A stretch of 64,000 nucleotides of DNA from Adiantum capillus-veneris. Lineage: Eukaryota > Streptophyta > Polypodiopsida > Polypodiales > Pteridaceae. Below are positions 54,501 to 64,000 of this stretch, piece by piece. The position numbers were made by a program, and so were the translations under genes. The notes below the pieces were generated by a model that worked only from the letters and a program-made list of their open reading frames with translations, had not been told where the DNA came from and did not search any database. Each line of letters starts with the position of its first letter. The first letter of the stretch is position 1. The stretch is taken from contig CM043960.1 in assembly GCA_014529385.2 (NCBI GenBank), positions 37,766,781 to 37,830,780 of the forward strand, written 5' to 3'.

Positions 54501-55816
54501 AAGGCATAGATTATGAAGAGACTTTTGCTCCCACTTGTCGTATGACTACTGTGCGTTTTCTATGTGCATTGGCAGCTCATTTTGGTTGGGATGTACATCA
54601 ATCAGACATTGTTACTGCTTTCTTGAATGGTGACATATTTGAGGAAGTTTATGTAACGCAGCCTCGCGGTTTTGTCATAAAAGGACAAGAGGACAAAGTG
54701 TGCAAATGTAAGAAGGCTTTGTATGGGTTGAAGCAATCTCCTCGTGCTTGGTATGAGAAAGCTGACACTCATTTGGTTAAACGAGGCTTTCGTAACAGTC
54801 CAACAGAAAGCACATTGTATGTAAAGCGTGAGGATGATGTATTTCTCATTGTGGTTCTTTATGTTGATGATTTGCTGATCACTGGACCAAATGAGAGACA
54901 TATTGCTGAATTTAAGGCTGATTTGAATGCTACTTTCAAGATGAAAGATTTGGGGCTGTTGCATCATTACTTGGGTATACAGTTTAAGCAATGTGATGGT
55001 GGTATTGCCTTGTGTCAGAAAAGTTACATAGAGACATTGCTATGTAAGTTTGGACTTGAGGATTGCAAACCTATTGCCACTCCCATGGAAACAGGTTTGA
55101 AGTTGAGTCTACATGATGCTGGCGATCCTGCTGATGTCACTCTTTACCAAACTGCTGTTGGCTGCCTCATTTATGTATGCAACACGAGGCCAGATATTCA
55201 GTTTGCAGTCTCGCAGGTCAACGGATTTATGCATAGCCCAGGGTCTAAGCATTGGCAGGCTGTCAAGAGGATTTTCCGCTACCTTAGTGGCACTTTACAT
55301 CTTGGCTTGTTTTATCCCAAGGGGGGATCATTGCCGCCAGACTTACATGCTTTTTCGGACTCAGATTGGGCTGGTTGTTTTGACACGCGAGTGTCCACAA
55401 GTGGTTTTTGTTTCATGCTTGGCAGTTCATGTATATCATGGTTGAGCAAGAAGCAACCTACTGTGGCCACTTCGAGTTGTGAGACTGAGTACAGGGCAGT
55501 CTTCACAGCTACGGTTGAGTGTGTATGGCTCAGACGCCTTATGGCTGACTTGGGTGTTGGACAGGACACTGCCAACACTATCTACACTGACAGTCAGAGC
55601 GCATTGGCAGTTGCGAGGAACCCAGTTTTTCATGCTCGCACAAAGCACATTGAGGTGCATTACCACTATGTCAGGGAGAGGCTCTCAGCAAGAGAGATCA
55701 GCTTGGCTTATGTGCCAACACAGGACAACCTTGCAGATCTTTTCACAAAGGCATTGTCTCGTGAGAAGCTTGAAGCTTTCCGCAAAGCTTTGGGCTTACT
55801 CCCCTTTGTGGACTGA
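51530..55816 (+). CDS. Element N: complete copia Gag-Pol polyprotein
   Basis: A single 1428-codon ORF. I start it at MADNNNTDVF (51530), because the frame opens only 20 codons upstream and this Met begins the typical Gag. Domains in copia order: Gag (1-260) with a CCHC zinc knuckle C284-x2-C-x4-H-x4-C297; protease with FDSGA at 369-373; integrase zinc finger H508, H513, C542, C545 and catalytic Asp573, Asp636, Glu672 (the last two 35 residues apart); RT with SDIVTAFLNGD and YVDDLL (Asp1113, Asp1114); RNase H with SDSDWAG near 1276, CETEY and YTDSQSA near 1354. Integrase before RT defines Ty1/copia. All catalytic residues are present. The stop lies 76 bases before the 3' LTR. No frameshift or stop separates gag and pol. 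Confidence 0.95.
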   Translation: MADNNNTDVFKMFAAEDRLDGDNYPMWAYMMQHVLVSKGVWNIVQGIDVRPGSEDVGDIEDVAGLAARIAAVRVVLPTAEQARWDVKDAQAHALIALSVKRTIIPHIRSAKSAKQAWDILAGLYASRNEAKIALLSKELESKIMHEEDDMDTFLASVKDINEQLISAGEVIYDSSLVQTVLDALPDSYQTFASTWRLMTQGNPEVVKFDALCTLLLQESLSRKNRTRQRAVEQAFIASQRKGGNSNAATSYGSAASGKISVPNASAGSTSSGNSGDKGKKKMRCHYCKANDHLIKSCPKLKAKEAKKKEGGSTANAGSTTNAAIVESSVKGDCDADVDAEWAFSAECTYNRVVHDACLSVAADSHVWYFDSGATKHITSHRELFTSLESVPHGNSVTCANNASYPVQGVGKIVLTAANGSSFTLVDALYVPGIKKNLLSVSALARLGLVVKFVDDRCTVHDLSFGDEIVASRLLCRGLYKLTLYDKCGQNFANAVADSRAISDAKLWHARFGHLNFASLLRLQKSDMVASLPPLEAPIKHVCEGCILGKMQRSKFPKDGSVRATCRLQLVHSDVCGPMQTPSLGNYLYFVTFIDDYSRHAWVFPLKAKSEVFMCFKQFLAMAENVSKCTMGTLRSDRGGEYMSHEFNAFLASRGIKHQCTVPYTPQQNGVAERKNRSLTEMARCMVKSQALPHSFWLEAIMCATYVLNRCPTKALQSITPYEAWHDRKPSIEHMRVFGCLAYALVPQVQRRKLDDKAVKCIFVGYSAESKGYRLYHPQTKRILVSRDVVFVEDSVQPLLSCTRDSNVSSQDIYDTLLPLFSGGNTNVSSNEANVQPMGVSENVLEQPITDADVHDVLDEERAENEQARSMPKWLVHTLRDSKLDAPLSSRTRSGSRHASYASDCYALAVSSLHDVEEPLSFDEAQNSENWIVAMKSEYDALIENDTWTLCDLPPGKKAIGTKWVYKLKRKPDGEIDRHKARLVAKGYAQQKGIDYEETFAPTCRMTTVRFLCALAAHFGWDVHQSDIVTAFLNGDIFEEVYVTQPRGFVIKGQEDKVCKCKKALYGLKQSPRAWYEKADTHLVKRGFRNSPTESTLYVKREDDVFLIVVLYVDDLLITGPNERHIAEFKADLNATFKMKDLGLLHHYLGIQFKQCDGGIALCQKSYIETLLCKFGLEDCKPIATPMETGLKLSLHDAGDPADVTLYQTAVGCLIYVCNTRPDIQFAVSQVNGFMHSPGSKHWQAVKRIFRYLSGTLHLGLFYPKGGSLPPDLHAFSDSDWAGCFDTRVSTSGFCFMLGSSCISWLSKKQPTVATSSCETEYRAVFTATVECVWLRRLMADLGVGQDTANTIYTDSQSALAVARNPVFHARTKHIEVHYHYVRERLSAREISLAYVPTQDNLADLFTKALSREKLEAFRKALGLLPFVD

Positions 55817-55879
55817 TCCTGTCCTCAGGGCATGGCACTTCCCTTTACTCATGTGCCAGCTCTCGTTCACCGCATCACT

Positions 55880-55891
55880 CCAGGGGGGATT
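55880..55891 (+). other. Polypurine tract of element N
   Basis: CCAGGGGGGATT directly before the 3' LTR. Confidence 0.85.
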
Positions 55892-56119
55892 TGTTACCAT
55901 ATACATGTGGTAGTGATGTGTGTGAACACACTAGGACCGCCGGGGCATTTTTTCCCTCTTTAGGAGGTTTTTTTCCCCCGTGCATTGTATATACGCCCAT
56001 CACTCTAGGGCTATCTATCTTTCCATTGCACACTAAGTAATACACTCTCTATTGTGTGCCTTGAGCTTCCTTCGTCTTCTCCAAGCTGTGTGTGTTTCTC
56101 TGCAACCCTAATTCCAACA
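55892..56119 (+). repeat. Element N 3' LTR
   Basis: No difference from 50940-51167 was found when read side by side. It ends TTCCAACA and is followed by agatc. Confidence 0.95.
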
Positions 56120-56540
56120 AGATCGGTTTCAAACAGCAAATTGAGCGGTTTTGATGTGGGCTTCCCAAAGAGATCCGGGACTACTGCCTTGAGCAGAAGT
56201 CTGAGTCCATACAACAGATAATGGGACATGCTAAGCGGTGAATTGCTATTCATTCGAGTAACTTGACTTACCCACTAGATGAACCTTAAACAAGTCATAA
56301 CAGAAGCAGATGAAGAGATGCACAATCTCAACTGACAGAAGAACAGAGAGATGTATCTTTCAAAGCGGGAGAGTGTTTTGAATGTGGAGAACAAGGACAT
56401 ATCTCTGCAAGGTGCCCAAAAAGGCACAAGAATGAGGATGATTGGCAGATTGAAAATAGAATGGGGCGAGCAGATACTCATTCCAGAACAGATATTAGAT
56501 AGAAAATTATGGATTTTGCTTTATGAATTTATGCAATAGG
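56120..56540 (+). pseudogene. Element M: gag second part and chromodomain end
   Basis: Continues from 50934 (QQIERF, GLPKEIRDYCLEQKSES, MGHAKR) with stops. It then has a zinc knuckle CFECGEQGHISARC at about 56372-56413. Within 15 codons it becomes EQILIPEQILDRK, which matches the chromodomain linker EEILVPEQILAHK of element F (about 19275). Everything between, about 3 kb of pol, is absent. Confidence 0.8.
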
Positions 56541-57422
56541 ACTTTTTGAAGATGACTTTGATTTATGTATGAAACTAATGTTTTATGGAAGAACATGCTA
56601 TTTGTGAACAGATGACAGGATTGAGAATGAGATGATGCTGAATTCGAAGCGATGACATCTTCCGAATGAGCCTGATAACGAAAAGAATCATGAATTTTGA
56701 ATCATGAATTATTCAATGGAACTGTTGGAACTATTGTGAGCGCATCTAGAGTTCCTGCGAGATGAGATGGCCACACAACTAGAGCTGAATGATTGAACCA
56801 CTCTGTTCAATATGAACTATTGTGAGCGCATCAAGAGTTCCTGCGAGATGAGATGGCCACACAACTAGAGCTGAATGATTGAACCACTCTGTTCAATATG
56901 AACTCTCAGTGTGTGATTGATGGATTGGGATCCCCGAAAATGATTACTCGCACATGACAGTGTTTGAATGCAGATGGAATGATTGACCAAATGACTGTAA
57001 CATTTTGGTCTCGAGAAATCTATGGACATGATCGCAATATGGGATTACTAAATTCGACATCAGTGAGATCGTGGATGGATCTAGATGCAATTACTAAATA
57101 GGTTGCTAAGAATTATGGTCCTAGATCAGATCGAAATCTATGGACATGATCGTAATATGGGATTAGCCAATCGGACATCAGTGAGGTCCAATGCGGATCT
57201 AGATGTGATTGCTAAATACGTTGCCAGGAATCATGGTCCTAGACTCTACGTTATATGATTTGAATGTGATGTGATGTGATTGTGTCTTTGTACAAGTGTT
57301 GGACTTGTGTCGTCTAGTGCGTCGATACTTAAGAGTCAATGTCCTACTGAACTCGTTTATGGCTTATGTCTGATTTTATAGGTGTAATCAAGGGCGATTA
57401 CAATTCTTTCAAGAGGAGGGTA
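56541..57422 (+). other. Element M 3' UTR with two tandem duplications and PPT
   Basis: Non-coding. An 86-bp unit (gaactattgtgagcgcatc...) is repeated at 56728-56813 and 56814-56899. A 118-bp unit (gaaatctatggacatgatcg...) is repeated at 57015-57132 and 57133-57249, and it contains the ggatctagatg...attgctaaata block conserved in E and F. The PPT is at 57409-57422 (TCAAGAGGAGGGTA). Confidence 0.8.
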
Positions 57423-58017
57423 TGTCACAAAATGATGATGGGGCATAACCACCCGCAGAGAGAGTATGCTGACATGGCAAAAAATTGTACGGACAGGCAT
57501 ATCCAAATTTCAAACTGACAGATGCTATGTGGCAAGAGTACGAATTTCTTGGATTTGCGTTGACTGTGCTGACGTGGACAGGCAATATAGATTTCTTGGA
57601 TTAGCATTGATTGATGATGTGGCAGCCTGTACGGATTTTGCAAATTGCACTGATTGATTTTGGCTGTTTTTGGGACCATTTGCTTTTGGGACTTTTTGCT
57701 TTTGAGTTTAAAAACTTTTGTGGCTCTACTTTTGGGGCATCCCTTGTAAGAATAAATAAGCCCAAAAAAGGGCTTCACTCTTCAGGGCTTCTAGACGCAG
57801 ACTCTGAGAGCAGAGGACCCCTTGGGTGTTGTACATTGCTCAAGAATTAATATAATTAAAAAATACCAAAATGAACGCCAAGTTTTGGGGCCAATACCTC
57901 TAGGCACAAAACTACACCAGGCCATGTCGACTTAAATTTTAAATTTGTGAAGCATTTTAAGTGATTCTCTTGTGTGTCATGTCGTATTCTAATCTTGGGG
58001 TGACCAAGATTGTGACA
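57423..58017 (+). repeat. Element M 3' LTR
   Basis: TGTCACAAAATGATG ... GACCAAGATTGTGACA. The ends form an 8-bp perfect inverted repeat (tgtcacaa/ttgtgaca). It has a single copy of the core region. It is followed by ccatc. Confidence 0.9.
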
Positions 58018-59353
58018 CCATCTTAACCGACAAAAAAGTTCACATGGCATTTTAATATATATCTTTTCAAAGCTCAATTTAGAGAATCCAGCAACCCTTC
58101 CAAAAAACTTAAAATACTAGGTAGTGAGTGTAAAATTAAATTCAATAAAAAAAAATTATATTAAGCAATAACTTAACACACAACGCTTTAGTGCAAGAGA
58201 ACGAGACAAATGCAAACAAAGAGTAAAACAATCCAAGTTGGAATAATCTTCTTTACTCTTCCTTAGTCTAAGACGTTTAATTTTGAAAAGCTTCACAACT
58301 TCAATCAAACAACAAGTCAATGAAATGAAATCACTTGCATTGACATCAAGCCCCCTCCCAAGAAACAGAGACATGCAAAGAGGATTGCGTAGTTTACTTG
58401 ATCAAGTGCAAGATCAATGACTATATTTACATAGGCATGACAAGTGATTTTGAAGCCAAGAAAATAACACAATCTTCCAAAGTGGATGAGAGAAGATGTG
58501 TCAACCCTTCCCCCCTTCTCACAAAATTTTGAATTCCAAATTTTGCACAAAACTAACAATAAGCCTACTGCTATTGCACTAGAAAGACGAGAAATTATGT
58601 CTCATGATGCAACCTTTGACAAGGGTACAATAATTTAAAGGGACATCCCCTTAACTCCAAATACTGTTACTTGAAGTACCATAAAAAGATATAATATGCA
58701 ACTGTTCGTTCTATTTGTTATGGGATAATTTTTTCAACTTTTGTGTCGAACACTTCCATACTTTTCGTGTATGTAATTTCAAAGAATGTCCTCTCGTTCG
58801 ATTATGTAGTTTGCTTCAACAATCTCATCATACATTTACATTTACTTATTAAACCATTGCATTCACTTCCACATACATATTTTTTATTGCGTATAAAAAA
58901 ATCTATAGAACATTTGAAACAAACATGGTCGCCGATGGAACTGACAATCCATTCCACCAAGCAATTCATTTATCGCAACACCATTTGCTAACACATCCAA
59001 ATCCGTACACTGAAGAAAAACATGTACTTATGGGTAGAAAAATAAACCTCGCTACTCGACGACAGCGATTGGCTCATGACATACTACCACTACATCCCTT
59101 ACCCTGCTACATGGAATGAAGACATTTGGAAGATAAGACATACAGGTCAATTGTCTACCTTCTTGCAACGCTAATAAAAACCTTCCACTATTTATACGCA
59201 TATTGACAAAGCTTTGTATCCTTAAGCATATCGACTTTCACTTCTACAACCTCCCTCCACAAGACATCATCAATTTAACACAATTTATAAAAAGACATTG
59301 TAACTACGAAGTGCTCAAATCAATAACATCCGTCAACTTCATTTACAAGTAAT
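58018..59353. other. Intergenic, AT-rich, no gene recognised
   Basis: Short frames of 60-82 codons in several phases, none with known motifs. No LTR words were seen apart from the M edge. Confidence 0.45.
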
Positions 59354-59760
59354 TGTCACAAACTATTGATGTGTCAAGTCATTGAAGACCTGAGCCAACT
59401 TGCAAATCCCGACCGCAAGACCTAAACCCTAAAAGCAATAGAAGAAGCATACATTCCCACCAACTTACAGTTCCTCGCCGAGTGGAGTAATTTTTAAAGG
59501 AAGTTCCTACCAGCTTATGGGACCCCGTTTGATGGGGCCCAAGTGCATAGGACCATAAATAAAGCAAGACCAACACACACAAATCTTGTGTAAAAACGTG
59601 ATGACATGGCAACTATATGGACCCCTGCAACTTGCGTTGATAATGTGACGTTGTACGGACTTCCGTGAATTACATTGCGTGTTAATGACATAGCAAATTG
59701 TATGGACAGTCCCATTGGCGCTAGCTTTTGAGGACCAAATGCTTTTATGACCTAAATTCC
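59354..59760 (+). repeat. K-family LTR, 5' part
   Basis: Begins TGTCACAAACTATTGATG and shares long stretches with 32531-32719 and 42206-42292, both in the opposite orientation. It lacks the U5 end and core, so it is truncated at about 59760. No internal element sequence is attached. Confidence 0.7.
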
Positions 59761-62700
59761 ACATATTACGTCTAATTTTGGTAGCCATTACCATGATTTG
59801 GACTAAGGAGCACAACTCCGATAGAGATAACCTCTGCACGGGTTTCTACGAGGCACATTTGTCTCGTAGAAGAGGCATCTCAGGCATGGCCTGTGCCTTA
59901 CAAGGCAACGGTGATTGGCAAGGACGATCATTCTTTCAATTCTAAGCAGTAGGCAATCCGAACTGGTGAAGTTGAATCCATTGTCGGCCATGTCTATTGA
60001 ACCAAACATCCGTATCCGAAAAATAGCAAGCTTTGTCGACAGGTGTACTTAATGAGGTACACAGTTGATATTCGTTTATTGAGCATGTGCTTGATCACTA
60101 TGGTATGCAATGGACGTCTACGATTTGGATATCATTCATAGACTCGAGTATGAACGAGATGCACATACTTTGCACATATAATTTTTTTTTCTAACAGATC
60201 TACAAGTAGACAAGGTCTATTTTTTTGAATAATCGATAGGGTCGACTTTCTTTTGCTATGACATCTGTTTGTTAGCATCAATATCCTTTAGCTATGAGCT
60301 CTCAGAAGCTCCATAAATTGTTAAGGGAAGCAAGACTTCCAGTTCGGCATCTTGCATTGAGACTTTCCCGTCTGGCTTATGCTATGAGAATAAAAACTTG
60401 GAGGAATTTGTTAGTTTGTCTGCGTGTATTTCATTACATGCAACAAGGGTGTATATGATATACGCGACAACTCTCTCTCGCACAGCAGCTATGGCTATGA
60501 GCCATCTTCTAGCGAGTTTGTCCTTCAAAATTTCAAGACAACCGGTTACAGCAGGATGACCAGGCCCGATAATTTTACATTTTGATTTTTTTTCCATGTT
60601 TTCATACTTATTCTAGAAAATAGTGTCTGTTTTGCAAAGCAACGTGCTTTGATAGTTCCACGTGCAGCAAGGCTTCTAACATGTACACCGATACATTCCA
60701 TTGACTTCAAATCCAGGGCATTGGTATACACGTCTACGGAACTGGTAAAATACAAATATCTGCTACCATTTTATGGGTGACAACATCAAGTTAGGATGTC
60801 TCCCTAGCAGGACAGGCTACTGTGCAAGGCACTTTTGTTTTGGCTCTCACATTTGAGGCCATCAATCTCAGCAAATGCTTACAATTTTGCATGCAAGGCA
60901 TGCCAACTAGGTACGTTCAATTTTACCGCCTCATGAATTATGCTTCCGCTATCACACTAGGACTTATTTCACGGGCAAAGTGCCCCATTCAGTCATCCTC
61001 ATACCGTCACGACCCCTACAAGGTCGATGGATCAAGATGTGACTCGTGTGCTCTGTTACCTCTCTCGATGAGAGCGTCATACAAGCCGATTGTTGCATAC
61101 TTATAGAATAAGCTGCAAGCCAGGCATAAGATGTGTAAGAGCACGCAGATTGGGTACACACTCTAGCAACTTAAGGAAAGTTCCTCCGCCTAGCATGCTC
61201 TCTTTCTCTCTCTTTCTTATTTCTCTCAAGAATAATGAAAACTTTCTAAGAAGCTTTTGATACATGTTTTGTCCACGAGTCAGCCTGAGCCAAGGTGCTC
61301 TAACTCTTAGCTAGAAATTGGGCAAGACGTCCTCAACATCAGTCTTCATCGTTTTGTTGATTGAACACTAATTGCCATAAGGGCTATGAGCCACACACGC
61401 TAACTAAGAGTCATTGTCAGATCTCGGGCACGACCCAACTGTTGGCATTCCTTGGGTGATTGTTCTTAAGATCAAACAAATCTACCCAGTGGAGTACACA
61501 TCGACTTTAATGGATAAGCAAGAGTCTTGTCATTACGTATGTTTAGGGTGTCATTTTTGCACGACATGCTTCCAGTGCGACGCTCGAGTTGAGTTTTTGA
61601 TAACCATAAACTCACATCAGTTGATCTCTACCACTGATTTTAGATGCAACAAACTGTTGCAACAGCATGGTTGTTCATAAGAGCTAGGCTTACACTTGTG
61701 TGGATCTCCTGCTCTCTCTATAGCACTACGAGTGTCTATGGAGGCATAGTTTTGGGGTAAGACCCCGCGGGTGCTTACTAAATCACCCCATAGGCATTGA
61801 GGATCAGAGTTTGATATATTCCCGTTATACTTTCAAGGAAAGAATTCCGCAATCTACTACGCGGTAGCGAACAAATTCAACTTTTCAAGTTGATTCTCAT
61901 CATTCTGTACACAGTTAACTATGTTGGTTATCGTCACCTGCTAGATGAGGAGTTTCTACAAAGGGTCTTACCAAGGGGTTTGACTACGTAGATTCTACCC
62001 AATGGGTTTGGAATGCGAAGGCAACACTTAGGGTTTCTCGTGCAATGTTTCTTGGTTTTGTTTTTACAGGTGGGAGACGTGCTCCTGTGCATTTGAATAC
62101 AGGTAACCGAACTTTCAGTTCAATCCCCAGGGCCATGCCAAGGGCATGTAGGAACAAGTATTTTGGGCCGTAGTGTCCAATATACAATATGCTGTCATGA
62201 ACCCACTTGTCGGATTCGATGTGGCACATGTTGTCACATGGGATACAACATGGTCTAGGGACCCAAGGAGTTCGGTTTGGCCAGTGTGGAGCAATGAATG
62301 AGGGTCCCTCTCACTCTTGTCACGGAGTGTTTAGAGTTACCTCCACACACAAGTACATCTTGTACTTGAAGGATTTTCTTTTTTAGACATCCTTACATGA
62401 AACATATTCCACATGTGAAGAATATGAGTCTTTGGACTGACACTGGCACCCACTATTTCAAGTATGTGTCACGACAAAGTCCCTAGTAGGTGCGGGTCAT
62501 ATATGTTTTCTAGACCATTTTTAGCACGACATATCAGGAGCGATTTCGGTGGCCAAAAATTGTCAGATACTTAGACTGACTTGCTAAGGAACAAGTGCAG
62601 CTAAACAACATTACAGATGGTTGTTTATGCATATGAGTTGTTAATGAAAAGATTTCATTGTTTTGTACCTGAAAGTGATCACTGTTTCACTTTCTATTAT

Positions 62701-63760
62701 TGTTCAAACATTTCAGCACGACAGGCACATGATTGCAGCTGAAAGTATTTAGTTTCTTTTTAGAACTATTTACATTCCTTTTTAATGTGTGCTAGGAGCA
62801 CCATATTCTCCATAAGTATTGGCAAAGACGATTATGGATATATAGGTTTAGATATGTTTTTGCTAAATGCATGCACACTAGGTGTTATGGGTCGTAGTGT
62901 TTAGCACAGGCTGATTTGGAACGGCATGCGTATTCATAAAGTGCTTGCTTATGAAGCATTTTGCACTCTATGTGCACTATCTCTCTGAGATTACTTTTGG
63001 GTCTCTTAATCACCAATAGAGGTCATGACTCGGTTTGGGTGCTTGTGAATCTTACAAGTTAACCACGATGGTTATTCAAAATATTTTTGATTCCTCGGCA
63101 ATGTTGTACGATATTGTGATCCCTGTTTACTCGTCATCTGGGACGACTGTTTGTAAAACGTGGGGAAAACACACCTCAGTACTGTTAGTTACCCAAGGGG
63201 ATAAGCAGATTACAAAGTGTAATTTGGTGCTAAAGGATATGCAAAGTGTGTACGTTAGCACCATGCAATCCAATTAGTAATCATTAATTACTCTACTTGG
63301 AGTTTGCGTATCATAAGTTAAAGCATGTTTGTGACTTAGTTTAGTCCCTTCATGTTTAAGTCGGTTCTCAACTTTGAACACTAGTTATGGTGGGATTGTT
63401 ACTGATGAAATTGGCGAACAAGTCAAGGACTTAAACTTGGATGATGAGTTATGTCAACAAGTTACTTTCATGAAAAGTGGCAGCGGTACTCTTTCGGGTA
63501 CATCTTTGTTGTGATAACCCGTTTAGCATGCTCATGTGCATTCTAAATGGAGTCTACACACTCTGATTGGATAGGAACTGGTAACACAAGATGGTTACAA
63601 ATGGACAACAATGTGGAAAATCAAGATGTTATTCTTGGTTTCATTGAACTCTCCTACTGAACCTGTTCTGGTCAAGCAAACAACTGGATCCATGAAGGAT
63701 GCCACGGTGAAAAGCATTAGTGTATCATCACTCTTGTTTGGAAGGACAAAAACGCTTCTC
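59761..63760. other. Four kilobases without a recognisable gene
   Basis: Frames are short (at most about 110 codons). The plus frame 61414-61680 has a Cys-rich stretch (CHYVCLGCHFCTTCFQC), and 63035-63277 reads as an ordinary small protein (MGACESYKLTTM...). Neither matches a family I know. Because a PPT and LTR start follow at 63761, part of this may be the decayed inside of an LTR element, but no gag or pol motif supports it. Confidence 0.4.
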
Positions 63761-64000
63761 CAAGGGGGGAGTAATGTCATGCCAAGGGCATATCCAGGGG
63801 AGGTCACGGACCTCAGCTAGTAAGTGGCCGATTGCCAGTGTGGAACAGGGGATTCAGTAGCCAGGGGCTATATAAGGGAGGTTGGGCGGTGAATCTAGGT
63901 CAGGCAGTTCCCTAGGCGTTGGAAAGTGGGAAGGGGGAACAAACCCAGCACACAAGCTTGCCTCTCTATAGCCCAAGGATTAAACCGCACCCCAAGCCAC
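63761..64000 (+). repeat. PPT and start of an LTR cut by the window end
   Basis: The purine tract CAAGGGGGGAGTAA (63761-63774) is followed by TGTCATGCCAAGGG at 63775, the layout of a 3' LTR start. A TATA box (below) and A-rich sequence follow. The LTR runs off the window at 64000. Confidence 0.6.
63869..63878 (+). promoter_or_regulatory. TATA box of the terminal LTR
   Basis: Reads CTATATAAGG about 95 bases into the LTR, a strong match to the plant TATA consensus. Transcription would start some 30 bases downstream. Confidence 0.6.

Larger units (their letters stand above)
50940..56119 (+). mobile_element. Element N: intact Ty1/copia retrotransposon
   Basis: 5180 bp long, with a perfect target duplication agatc (50935-50939 and 56120-56124). 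The two 228-bp LTRs appear identical base for base. It has an exact PBS, a PPT and a single uninterrupted gag-pol ORF. Identical LTRs mean insertion too recent for a visible mutation. Nothing in the sequence argues against it still being mobile. Confidence 0.95.
49316..58017 (+). mobile_element. Element M: chromovirus without pol
   Basis: Plus-strand element with LTRs at 49316-49927 and 57423-58017, a PBS and a PPT. The flanking duplication is a perfect ccatc (49311-49315 and 58018-58022). Its gag is split by copia element N. After the zinc knuckle the coding jumps directly to a chromodomain linker-like end, so protease, RT, RNase H and integrase are deleted. The gag also has stops. Without N it is about 3.5 kb. 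Confidence 0.9.

Overview
This is a stretch of plant nuclear genome, almost certainly from a land plant with a large, repeat-rich genome. A fern or another seed-free plant is my best guess, but that is inference. The evidence is plant-type chromovirus (Ty3/gypsy) and copia retrotransposons primed by initiator-Met tRNA, hAT-like MITEs, a tRNA-derived SINE, and a spliced gene of the plant CCR/DFR-like reductase family. I see no bacterial gene, operon, rRNA gene or CRISPR array.

Bases 1-36,720 are a nest of LTR retrotransposons that can be unpicked from target-site duplications (TSDs). An A-type LTR (35610-36720) is broken by chromovirus C (minus strand, 5' LTR end at 35609). C is split by element A (ends 6359), element D (7365-13367, TSD tggtt/tagtt) and element E (13819-32070, TSD gtcaa on both sides). 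The 5' LTR of E holds a D-family solo LTR and a MITE. Inside E lies element G. The 5' LTR of G holds the complete chromovirus F (17975-24751, TSD cactc), whose own 5' LTR holds a second MITE. The gag of G holds the truncated element H. Almost all gag and pol genes here are broken. The exception is D, a pol-less element with an intact gag, a protease-like ORF and an unexplained third coding block.

Bases 36,720-49,315 are mixed. They carry LTR and gag remnants, then the last four exons (38397-40063, plus strand) of a CCR/DFR-like NAD(P)-dependent reductase. The N-terminal nucleotide-binding exons are absent and may lie upstream of the retrotransposon nest or be lost. A SINE, a large inverted repeat with a G-rich loop, a CCAAT-motif cluster, a 32-G run, tandem duplications and one unassigned 197-codon ORF follow.

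Bases 49,316-58,017 are chromovirus M (TSD ccatc), which has lost its pol. Its gag is split by copia element N (50940-56119, TSD agatc). N has two LTRs that look identical by eye, a PBS, a PPT and one uninterrupted 1428-codon gag-pol, so it is the youngest element here and the best candidate for activity.

Bases 58,018-64,000 hold an LTR fragment and about 4 kb in which I recognise nothing. The window ends in the start of a further LTR with a clear TATA box.

The elements share more than their class. Most LTRs begin TGTCACAAA and carry one conserved block ending in a gaaataccgaaaggggcgcc-like core, even where the rest of the LTR is unrelated. The chromoviruses also share a conserved non-coding block between pol and the 3' LTR. 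All pairings and boundaries were read by eye, so coordinates marked as approximate may be off by tens of bases.
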